NCBI GenBank assembly: GCA_008638375.1
Contig: CM018036.1
Span: forward strand, 9,455,577 to 9,519,576
Source: Nyssa sinensis
Lineage: Eukaryota > Streptophyta > Magnoliopsida > Cornales > Nyssaceae
Length of the DNA: 64,000 nt
Direction: 5' to 3'
The notes below the pieces were generated by a model. It did not search any database, had not been told where the DNA came from, and saw only the letters and a program-made list of their open reading frames with translations. A program made the translations under genes and the position numbers. This document shows positions 49,901-61,900 of the stretch, one piece after another (the first letter of the stretch is position 1; each line of letters starts with the position of its first letter).

Positions 49901-52900
49901 ATCTAACGACAAGTTGGAAAGAATAATAATTGTTATGTTAAAAAATGTAATTTTAGCATTGGAGCAGGAATCCCAAAATATAGCATTTTGGTACTGTTGC
50001 AATGCTAAAATATAACTTTGGCATAGCTTAAATAGCATTTAGCATTGCCCATTTGATTGTTCATGCTTGGACTCCTCATATATCATATTAGGCCGTTCTA
50101 ACCTAAGCCTAATCTCTTCATGAAGCTTTTGGACCCTTTGAACTTGGGCCCATTCTCCCTAAAGCCAACTTGTCTACTCCCTCCACTTGTCTCGGCCTCA
50201 TCTCGTCTTGATTTGAATTTCAAATCCCCAATCTTATCAGATAAAAAGGGGGGGGGGGGGTTCATCTGCTGCTCCACGTACACCCCTTCCAGATTTCCTT
50301 CCTCCGCCTCGTCTACGTGTTTGAGGTGCATGTCTCATCCTCTTCCTTTAATTCGTTGCTATGGTTTGACCACCATTGCTGACCTTGGTTGATGTCTCTA
50401 TCGAAAAACACGGTCCACTTTCAGCTTAGATCAAAGTTTTGAATTTCCATGAACCAACCTTGACCTTCACCGTTTTCGCCTTCGATTGTTGTTTTAACCA
50501 TCACCCTAGCCCATCAGAACTGTTTTCTCTCTTTTGTGGTCTTGTCTGTCATCATGTAGCCACCACATCGATCACCCAATGCTTTGAGCACTTTTGATAG
50601 AACTGTTCCAAGACCCATTGTTTGCACCCCTATTTGTGCTCAAATGCTCGAGTGTTGCCACGTGACCAATTCATGTGGTAGTTGGGGGCCATTTAAAATG
50701 TGGGAGTTTTGAACGTCCTCCTTTTGGTCATGCATTTTTTGGCCTCTCTTTATGATTCATTAAATGTGTATTGGGCATATGGGACATTTGGTAGCTTTTG
50801 AGAGACTGCAGAATATGGACCGTGTGAAGAGAGAGAATGTGGAGAACATGGTCTCCCATGTGGTCCATGTTAGGCGAGAGAAAGGGCAACTGGTCCATGA
50901 AAGAGCTTGTGGAGAGAGTGGTTCCCCATGTGCTAGAGAGAGGGTTTGTTACTATGCCACTTACAGGAAAGTGAAGGAGTAGCAGGATGGGAGGCATGGG
51001 AGACTTGGCAGTTTCCCAAGCCTCCATTGAAGACGTGCAGTAAATGGATAAAGTGCATTCAACCTTTGGGAGTTGCATTTAGCATATAGAACTATTATTT
51101 TTTGATCAGATTCAGCATGTGGGAATTATGGCGGCCAAACATGAGATGATGCTCAACATGTGCATATGCAGTTATAACTGCCACTTGAAGACTATAAATA
51201 CAAGAATTGAAGATGGAGAAAGGACCCCTTGCCATTCAATCAACAAAACCTAGCTCAACCTGGCATTTATCTTAGTTTTGACTAACCTAGCGTAGCATGT
51301 CTTAGGAGTAGCAGTAATCTAGTTTCACCACCCTTTTCTTCTTTTACTCTTTGTACTCACCACTACCATCACACAACCTATAATTACAAACCTTTGTACT
51401 TATGTCCATAGGTTATATCAATTACTTGGTTCTTGCAACATATTTTCATGTTCTTAATGCACAATATTTCTTTCTAATCTTTTTGATCTCCCTACACTAA
51501 AAGTTCTCGTACTCAAAGGCAAGGAGTGAACCTATCAGGGGGGGGGGGGGGGGGGGGGGGGGTCGCCTAATCAATTGTACACTCTCACAACATCAGGAAT
51601 GAAATGTTTGCATTGCTTTCGGTATGCATGCCGAGGGTACTTTTAAGTATGTTATCTGAAAAATATGAGGGCCATAGGGCTAGACCAATGAAAATAGCAT
51701 CGATAGGAATCAACACCTAAGAGTATGCTTGGAAAAGGAGAGGAGAAACTTCCATATGGGTCCTACCAGTGGACTAATAGGTGCCATTGTTGGTGTCATA
51801 TGATGGGGAACTATATTTAGATGGGTTTGGGGGGAACCAAAATGATTTCATTACCTTTTGATTTATAATTATGGTCATTTTGGTTAATTTACAATTTAGG
51901 AGTATTTTATTACTTCTATCTTTGTTTATATCCAGGTTATCACTTATTTGGTTATCAATATTTTTAGCCTTTCACTTGTTTGGAAACATTGAAGTCTTAA
52001 ATCTTAATTTGAGTAGGAAACCTTTGTCCAGCTAGATTTAGGAAATTATTTTTTAGTAGGAAGGCCTCTGTTGTTTTATATTTGTGAAGAAAAATTATGT
52101 AATTTTGATGTTGACAATACTTTTTCAAAAGTTGTATTTCTTAGGATTTGTATTTGTTTGGTCAAGTTGAGTCATATGGATTATGCTAGTAACAACTAAA
52201 GACTCAAGTCAAGTTTAACAAGCATGAATCAACCGAGAAGTGTGCAATTCAAGGTAATGTTGCCATGCATTTCATGCATTACACTCTAGGCACATAACTT
52301 TAGGGTTGTAAAAGTTTAGAACATTATAAAGCTTTTGATGATCTTAACCAATATATAGTTTTGACTATAGGGTAGATTTTACCTATGACAATTGAGAAAA
52401 TATGATTCTAAGCTTCTTTTTTAGTTTGTGACATTCAAATTAGTTTTTTAGTAGCTCCTTCGTCTAAACACGTCTCTAGGCCGTCTGAACGGCGGCTAGA
52501 AAATTACCGTCGTATTGAATTCTAGTGAGTGAATCATCTAAATAGTTTATAAGCTTTGTTTGAACTATACGCACCGTTCGAATGCGTGTCATAGAAATTC
52601 GTTTTCTGATTGGTTTTGAAAATTATTTTTCAACTTGGATTAGGGTTTTTGAACTTGTTATTATATATACGACCTTGCTATGTCTTACGTAAGGAACCTC
52701 TTGAAGCCAAAAAAAACAATTCAGAGATATTTCGCTTCAGTTTAGTTTATAGCCATAGTTCATGATTATAAGGTTAGCCAATACATTGTGTGTTGAAGTT
52801 CATATATCTAGCTATTAGCGAGTACAATATAGAGATATATAACGGGGTAGGCGCATCCATTGCACAGAGAGTTGCACATTGCAGGAGTGGTAGATTTGCA

Positions 52901-55900
52901 GATTGTGGAAGCGTGTTGCAGTGGAAGACTAATTAAGGGAATAGGTAGGCGACAGGAAGAGGTTTTGCAAGTAGACTAGTGGTAATCCACAGGGTCGTGG
53001 CACTGTATTTCTAAAGGAGGTTCCCCAAAATTTCACTCTCCTCCCATTCCCAAGTACAAAAGAAATATGATCATGAAAATCATCCTTTCCTATACAAATG
53101 GATTTCCACATACCCACCCTATATGGGCCCCCTTCTAAGTTAGAGAACCAATTACCTTCTTTACTCCCCCACCTTCGCCTCTATCTTAGTTCTCCACCTC
53201 GCATTCTCTTCCTTAACATAGCGCCAAAGCCATTTACCAAGACAACACAAGTGCATAGTCCTTCACGGATCCTTTATGAATTAGTTTTCTTTGTTATATT
53301 ATGTTGTTTTGTTTAACCTATTGAATTAGTTATCCTGGATTCTTGATACTGAACTTCACCTTGAAGCTAATAGTCTTAGAGATATCTGTCTAGCAGACAG
53401 TGCCACTACACATACAATCCTTCAAGATAAAAAATATTTCTTGACTCTGAAATTTTATAAAGCTAATGTCAACACCATATCTAGTGCTGCAAATATGATT
53501 GAAGGTTCTGGCCGAGCCAACATCATGTTGCCCAATGGGACAACATTTCATATAAATGATGCCTTATACTCTAGCAAATCGAGAAGAAAGTTTTGTCTAT
53601 TAATTTTATAATACATTATCAGCACGAAGCTCTGGTTCACCACGAAGGTATTAAAATAGAGATAATATTTAGTACATTTGAATGTAAATATTCTTTTTAT
53701 TATATCTTATTTATATCATGTCAAATCTTACCAAACTTGGAGATACTATTAAAGAAGAAAACACTGAATCCTTGAAGGATCGCGCACATCCACTGTTATT
53801 TCTTCGCCATCATATTCATGAAGGCCTAAAAGCGGAATATCTCACCGTGAAAGATCTATTGACGCTTTGGAGGAATCTAAAAGAAAGGTATGACCACCGG
53901 CTTACTATTATTCTCCCAAGGGCTCGGTATAATTGGCTACACCTGAGGTTGTAAGATTTTAAATCAGTTACTGAGTACAATTCTGCATTATTCAGAATTT
54001 CTTTTTAATTGAAATTATGTGGAGAAACTATTACAGACGCAGATATGCTGGAAAAGATATTCTCTACATTTCATGCCTCGAATAGTGTCCTGCAACAACA
54101 ATATTGAGAGCGTAGGTTTACTAAATATGCTGAATTAATCTCATGTCTTCTCTTGGCTGAACAACGTACTGATCTTGTGATGAAAAATCATCAGTTACGT
54201 CCCATTGGCTCTGTACCATTTCCCTAAGAATAAAACTGCATTTCTTGAAGCAAATGCAACTTCATCACATAAACAAAGACATGAGCGTGGGCATGGATAT
54301 GGCCGTAGACGTGGTCACAATTGCAGCTAACTCATACTGAGGTAGCACAAAAATAATTCCCGTACTTGTCCTAGAGGAGACACACTACAGCACCTGAAGT
54401 GCAATAATAATAATATGGAAGCAAAGCAAGGAAAGGGGAAACAAAAATTGGACCAAGATCTTGAAGAATCTTGCTATCGTTGTAGTGGAAAATGGCACTG
54501 GTCGCGTACTTGTTGTACTCCTAGACATTTTGTAGATCTTTATCAAGCATTACTAAAGGAAAAATGAAAAGAAATAGAAACAAGTTTTACTAATGGTCAT
54601 GTGAATGTTACTGATGATCTTATGGATTTTTCTGATGATTGTGTGGATATTACACACCTAGATGTCTCAGATTTCTTTCACATCCTAGTGGAAGAATTGA
54701 CCATTTAATAGACGATGGGAATGTGCATGTCAATTAGTTTTCTTTGTTATATTACGTTGTTTTGTTTAACCTATTGTAATATTTGTGTTGTTTTGTTTAA
54801 CTTATTGTGATGTTTCTATTGAATTATGTTGCTTTAGTACAATTTAACTTTTTTATGTCTTTAATGAATTAATAGATTCTAGATGGATAATGGAGATATT
54901 TGTCTAGCAGATAGTGGCACTACACATAAAATCCTTCGAGATAAAAGATATTTCTTGACTCTGAAATTATATAAACCTAATGTCAACACTATATCTGGTG
55001 CTGCAAATATGATTGAAGGTTTCGGAAGAGCCAACATCATGTTGCCCAATGGGATAACATTTCATATAAATAATGCCTTATACTCTAGCAAATCTAGAAA
55101 AAATTTGCTCAGTTTTAAAGATATCCACCGAAATGGATATAATATTGAGACAATTAATAAATGTGATATGTAATACTTTTGTATCACATCTATTATTTCA
55201 AATAGGAAGAGTTTCCTAGAGAAACTTCCTGCTCTCTCCTTGGGACTGTACCAAACTACTGTAAATGTCATTGAATCACATGTTGTGATGAACCAAGAGT
55301 TCATCGACCCAAATATTTTTGTACTTTGGTATGATCGATTTGGCCACTCAGGAACAATAATGATGCGAAGAATCATTGAAAATTCACATGGATATCCCTT
55401 AAAGATCCAGAAGATTCTTTTACCATGCGAATATTCATGCACTGCTTGTTCTCAAGAAAAACTAATAATAAGGCCATCTCCCACAAAGGTTTGTGTTGAA
55501 TCTCCAGCTTTTCTAGAACGCATTCAAGGAGATATATGTGGACCTATTCATCCACCAAGTGGACTATTTCGTTATTTTATGGTATTGATAGATGCATCAA
55601 CAAGATGGTCTCATGTCTGTTTACTTTCATCTCGTAATATAGCATTTGCGAGACTCCTTGCTCAAATTATTCGATTAAGAGCACAAGTCTCTGATCATTC
55701 CATCAACACAATACGTCTTGATAATGCTGGTGAGTTTATATCTTAATCATTTAATAAATATTGCATGTCAATAGGAATTAGTGTTGAACATTTTGTTGCT
55801 CACGTATACACACAAAGTGGTTTAGCGGAATTTTTGATCAAATGTCTTCAATTAATTGCTAGACCTTTACTTATGAAGACAAAGCTCAGCGTAAATTTTT

Positions 55901-58900
55901 TTGGAATGCAACAACATTGGCTCATTTTGATCATCGTACTAATCAATGTGAACTAGAAGTTCAAACGATCGTTCATTTGCAAAGTATTGTAAATCAATTA
56001 CCAGATGCATTCACTGATACATAAAAAATAACGAAATTGCACATACCAGTTGCAAATACTCCTGCACGAATCAATGTCCCTGTAGGACAATGTATTTCTA
56101 CAATAGTAAATGAATCTATGGCACGCCTAAAACGTGGTAAACCTATTGGTGCGGAAGATAAGCTTCCTCGGAAGAGGAAGACACAAGGAACAAAAGAAAT
56201 GGCAACTCCTGAAGAGACCACACATAATAGGATTGATAAAACCAACACTAGCATAATAATACCTCATGAGGAAGGTAAACAAACACCTCTAGAAGAGGGA
56301 ATGCTTCTTGAAGAAGTAATATCCCCTGAAGCGGAAAAAGTAGCCCCTGAAGAGGCACATGTACCTGAAAATACAGAGATCTTGATCAATTATGTATCTA
56401 ATAGAGATATATAGGATCGAAGTGATATTATCATTGATCATATATTTTCCTTCTTAATATCACTTGAAATCACCAAAAGTGATGAGTATCCTAAACTACA
56501 AAGCGTTGAAGAATGTCGACGTAGAAATGATTGGTCAAAATGGAAGGAGACAGAACCAAGCACATCTTGCCAAAGTTTTTTTATACTCATGAGCTCCAGA
56601 AGAGTGGTGATATTAATTTACAACAAATATGTTCTAGTGACAATTTGGCGGATTTGTTCACCAAAGCATTACCATCAACAACCTTCACAAAACTAATACA
56701 TAAAAGTGGATTGCGCTAACTTAAAGATTTGAACCATTAAAGAAATCATACTCATGTTATAACGAGGGGAAGCATGATACCCAAGGGGGAGTGTTATGAA
56801 CTTTGGTGGGTATAATGCTCCCACGTGACCAAGACTTGCCTACACGTTACAAGGCTGTGATGTATAGATGAGAATTACGGTGATGATTCATTCACAAGGC
56901 AATATGAGAATTTCATTGGTTGCCTTATACAAACTTGTAGATATGAGCCAATTTTACATTATAAGATTGAAGGCGGTGAAATAAAGGCGGTAAAGTATCA
57001 TGTGGCGGTAAATTAAATCTATATAAAGGTGATGGTAGATACATTTTAGAATTATTGAGAGTAATAGTACAGTTAATCCAATTATTAGAGTAACCTACTG
57101 TAAGCATTAGTGAGATCTCCTATTGTATTCTTCCTTATTCATATTAGGGAAATTTCTCCCTCGTATCTGTGGACTTAGGTCTGAAGCCGAACCACGTAAA
57201 TATTTGTGTGCATTTGTGTGATTGGTTTTGTCTATCAATTTTATAATAGATATCGCCATCTATTTTCAGCCTTCCTACACTGTTGGCTTGAAAGCCTCAT
57301 TTGAGATACCTTTGAACCCTCCTCTCTTTCGTTTACCTCTACTCTAATTTCCCTTCTAGTTAGTTTAGTTAAAGGCGAAAGGCGCCTTAATGGCACTATG
57401 GTTTCACATTGCCCAAAAAGCGAGGCAATAAAAAAGCACTAGCCTTAGTGAAGCATGGTGCTAACTTATAGAAATAATAATAAAAAATAGACATTAAAAG
57501 TTAATTCATTCTAAGTTAAATAGTATAACAATTGTTATCATAATTATCATGAAATTATTAAAAAATTTAATCTAAAGGTGACATATAAGTGACATGGTCA
57601 TTTTAAGCTTTGGAGCTTTCTTCCCAATTAATATTTAAGAAGAAATTTTTGTGAACTAGTTGGTCCTAATAATATAGAAGACATGATAGGCCAATTTTGT
57701 AGACCTTTAAACTAAACTTAAAAAATCAGGTATATGTTGGGAAGACTTAACATATAGTTGATCAATCTGGGTTAGAGGGAAGAAGTTTTATTGTAGGCAG
57801 ACCTAGATTTTGTTAAGAATGATGACAATTTGCTGGTTATAGAAGATGAAATGTTAATCTCTACTTATAATTTTTTATATGTTGAAAGTGTTACTCTCCA
57901 CAAGGCTTTTTACTTTTGGCAACATCTCAAATAATTTAAATCTCAACAGTTAAAAAGGCTATCACTTGATCGCTTCTCATCTAACTGAAGGCAATTGTTT
58001 AGGCGTTGCCTTTTTGAAGACGCCCGGCCTGGAACCTATTAAGGCGCTAAGACCGAAAATCGCCTCGCCTGATCACCTAGGCGACGAGGCATTCGCCTTT
58101 GACAACACTGCTTCTAGTTATTCTGCTTATCTTGCTTCTTCTTCTGGTTCTTGTTTTTGACCTGAACGTACTTTAATGCATCAAAACAACCCTAATAAAC
58201 CATAATTCACTTACCGAAACCCCCTTCTACCAATTCCGAAGCATCCCTAATCTATCTTATAGCAAAACCTAACCCAAATTCTATACTACGGTGCAAGAAT
58301 TTTGCTAGGTCATGTATCTTATGTTGCCACATTAGTGCATTAAAATTAGCAGTTTCCTCTTCAGTATGGAGTATCATCATTTATAGTTACACTAGTTTTG
58401 TTCAAGAACTTATATTCTTGGAGAACTTTGGCTTCTCAGGTTCTGAACATTTTTGTTTATAGAATAGTGTTACATCAGCGAAGATGTTGAGAATGGATGG
58501 GTGGAATATACTTTGGATTTTAGAAGACTTGAGACACTGTTCATCTTTGAAATTTGATTCTAGATTCTCTAGGTGATGAGCTGACCCCAAGGAGTTCAGA
58601 TTAAAGGTTTTGTTGACTTGATTCATAAGGTGATAATATATAAGATTCTGTCAAGATTGGCTGTTATGAGTACTAAAGGCCAACAGAAGCACTTTTTGTG
58701 GGAAAGCCTATTGCTTGATGTTATGGCCAACAACATCTCGATTTTGGAAAAAATGGTGTTTATTTATATACTTGATGAAGGTGCAACGTCATTCATATAC
58801 GAGGAAAGGGGACTTATCTTGCCAAAGCCCAATAGCTTTGGCAGCACCTTTTTCTTTTGCTGAAGTGGCTGAGACTTTATCATTAGTATATCTGCACACA

Positions 58901-61900
58901 CGTGCGTATATATGTATATATGTATGTAAGGATGCACATGTTATTTATCTTCTCCCCACCAGGTATGCATAATTTAAAAGATGCGTTTTCATTTTTTTTT
59001 TTTTTCACTTGAACATATCTTGCTATAGTGCTTGGGTGGTTTAGCTGAACTGAATTTGATTGGAGCATTATTTCATACTCATTGTTGCTGAAAGAAGGCT
59101 GTAAATATGCCTCAAAGATGAATTTTCTCTAATTGTCTCTGAAGCAGGATATATAAGCATGGCTGCAAACTGTGATATTTATGAGAAGTAGTGACTGGTA
59201 GGTGTAGGAAGTAATGAACAGCTCTTATTCACTTGTCTCCCAAAAAAAAGGAGAGAACTTGCAAAAATTTGTCTCATGTCTCCCAAAAAATCTACAGAAG
59301 TATCTATATAAGAGGGGTATTCTTCTTGTACCTAAAAGTATTAAATTGCTAAAAAAAATTATCCTTACATCTTCAAAGAGACATAACATCCCCTTTAAAA
59401 ATTCTCTTATTCCTTTTCCGCCATAGAGACCAAAAAGGCAAAGAGGAGCTGATTTCCACACTTTTCTTCCATTCCCATTGACACCCCCTTTACCTTCCTT
59501 TTAGAAAATTCAAAACTAAAGCTGGAAGATATGTAAAATTTTAGTGATTTATTTAGGCTAAAATAGTAAATTTGTAGTGGGACATTTTTTGTAAGATTAG
59601 TAAAAGGTCAAGAGAAAAATGGGAAAAGCACAGGGAGGCCCACACTTCATATGCCCAAATGAACAAATGTGTGTTTGGGCAAAAGTTCTACGTGGGGCCA
59701 AATGGGAAGAAACCTGCTTTGGGGTGTCTTTATGGTGTCAGGCCTTGAGAACAGTTGGCTCTTTAGGACCAAAATGGCTTAGAGCTTTACAGGGTCTTAG
59801 ATGTTCAACTTTGATTCAGTTGCTGTAAGAGTAAAACAAATTCATGGAATTTTATGGATGTGAAGTTATGTTTTCATTTACCTGTTTGGTGATTCATTTC
59901 ATATTTTCAAGTCATTTTCAGGTTGGATGATGCCTATGAATTGCTGGATGAGATGTTTACACATAGGGTATCCAATATCCATCGAGTGATTGGGCAGATG
60001 ATCAAGGGAGGTTATGATGATGACCCAAACTGGCAGATGGTGGAGTATGTCTTTGACAAACTCAACTCCGAAGGCTGTGGTTTGGGGATTAGGTTCTACA
60101 ACACACTTTTGGAGGCACTTTGGTGGCTAGGCCAGAAGGAACGGGCTGCCAGAGTCTTAAATGAAGCAAGAAAGAGGGGGCTTTTTCCTGAACTATTTCG
60201 CAAGAACAAACTAGTGTGGTCAGTGGATGTACACAGGTATGATCTGGTTATCCACTTTTTTCTTATTTCCCAATAAGGTTAACAATGTCAACCTCACCAA
60301 GAATTGTTGATTTAATCCTGTTGTCATATTGCGGTAATCATTTCACAGGATGTGGGCAGGTGGTGCATGCACAGCAATATCAGTTTGGCTCAACAATATG
60401 TATGAGATGTTCAAAGATGGGGAGGATCTTCCTCAATTGGCGACTGTTGTTGTAGTGTAAGTGCCTCCTCTCTCTTTATCATTCATCCTTATTTTAAGGA
60501 GGGGGGTTTTGGAGAAGAGAAGAGAAAGAGAAGGGGGGAGGGGGGTTGGTACTCTGACATTCGGGTCTTCGTGTTGCATGCATGGTCCAGCCTAAGTGAT
60601 TACCTCATTGCGAAGCCTTAAGTGTGTACATCAAATTTTTTTAAGATCTTTTTTTTTTTTGATCAGTAATTTTTTTTTACATATTTGAATTTTAGCATGT
60701 GCTTAATTGTTTAATCTAGAGTTTAAGTTTATATATAGTACACCCTTCTCAATGCCTTAGATTGACAAGGCCAACAATGGCTGACATTATTTTTTTTTAT
60801 GCTTAGATTATTCAACCAGGAAATGTCAACACCACAATACCTTGTCTAAGTTCATCTCAATGCCTGAGCTAAGTTCGGGACCATTGGTGAACCTAGTTTG
60901 GGCCTTCATAGTTGTGTGTCTGGAATTTGCTAAAAAAAATTTAGGGGGAAATTGTGCTTGGGTTGGTTTTGGGCTACAAATAATTTGTTCTGGATGAAAC
61001 CTGGTGTAGGCTAGGCAAGTCCCAACAGGCTCAATGTTTACCTTAATTTTGGATGGGGGGGTTATGCATACTCTACAATTGCTGGCTTGTACTTTTTTAA
61101 GTATTGAACATGAGGATTGAGGAGACTTGTATTAAAACAAAAGGGAATGAACTTTTGTCACAAAGTACAAGGCAAACAAGCAATTGCAGGGAACCTCTAT
61201 TGTAGAGTATACATGAGTCTCCTTAATATTGGTGCATGTGAAGGGAATTGTGTCACCGATCAAAAATAAAATGAAGGGAATTGTGTGTTGTTCCTTCTTG
61301 AAATACAGGATCTATTGCCACGTCCCCATACTGAGAAAAACTATGTTGAGTAATGCTAAGCTTACTTAAAATTTTTTATCAAAAGTATTTCCACGGCTGA
61401 TTTGGCAGTATTGTATTGATTTTATATCATGTCATGATATGATATTGAATCAATACAGTACTAACAAATCAGCGGTGTAAACATTTTCAATAAAATTATT
61501 TGGTCAGCACAACATTACTCAACTATGTCAAAGGCCAATATGTAGACTGGCTGTTCTTAGTATCTCCCTCTCCCTCTCCCTCTCCAAGACTCCTCAAATC
61601 AATTGGAAGATGCTTTTTGATTTTTTCCCCTATGGCTGATATTTTTTTTTTCTGTTTATCAGACGAGGACAGATGGAGAAGAGCTCAATAACACGAGACT
61701 TCCCTGTTGCGAAGGCTACCTATTCGTTTCTGAAGGATAATGTTTCATCATCCTTTTGTTTCCCTGGGTGGAACAAGGGGCGAATTGTCTGTCAACGGTC
61801 TCAACTCAAAAAAATTCTGGCGGGAGCAGAAAAATCCTCGGAAGGGTCCGAAAAGGTTGAGTTAATATCCTTAAGTAACTCCCCCTTCCCTCTTCACGGG

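Larger units (their letters stand above)
46510..50620 (-). mobile_element. internally deleted L1 LINE in PTAC2 intron 1
   Basis: Read on the minus strand from the right. ORF1-type residues appear at about 50.6-50.35 kb (ALGDRCGG, then ERKQ and WARVMVKTT), then basic/acidic ORF1 linker (50.33-49.27 and 48.27-47.9 kb), then LIQLFQEIDRNRRQILRIEK at about 47.88 kb. Directly after this comes the zf-RVT region (HCSYARGVWNLIFSF, about 47.76 kb) and the ORF2 tail (ERNRRIFGE, about 46.62 kb). The endonuclease and reverse transcriptase between them are missing. A hAT element (48270-49266) and a Harbinger-like element (46651-47614) have inserted later. It is antisense to PTAC2. Confidence 0.65.
53283..57250 (+). 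mobile_element. recombinant, RT-less Ty1/Copia element in PTAC2 intron 1
   Basis: Order on the plus strand: a displaced copy of the protease region (53283-53588); about 25 bp of 5' LTR end (GTTTTGTCTATTAATTTTAT); primer region TTATCAGCACGAAGCTC; gag (about 53718-54560, with stops); a second protease (ADSGTTH, about 54910); GAG-pre-integrase (about 55320); integrase core (about 55510-55745); then a deletion; then RNase H tail (about 56548-56718, RTKHILPKFFYTHEL, NLADLFTKALP). A purine tract (CCAAGGGGGA) and a 3' LTR (56792-57250) follow. The reverse transcriptase is missing and several stops interrupt the frames, so it cannot move by itself. Confidence 0.8.
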
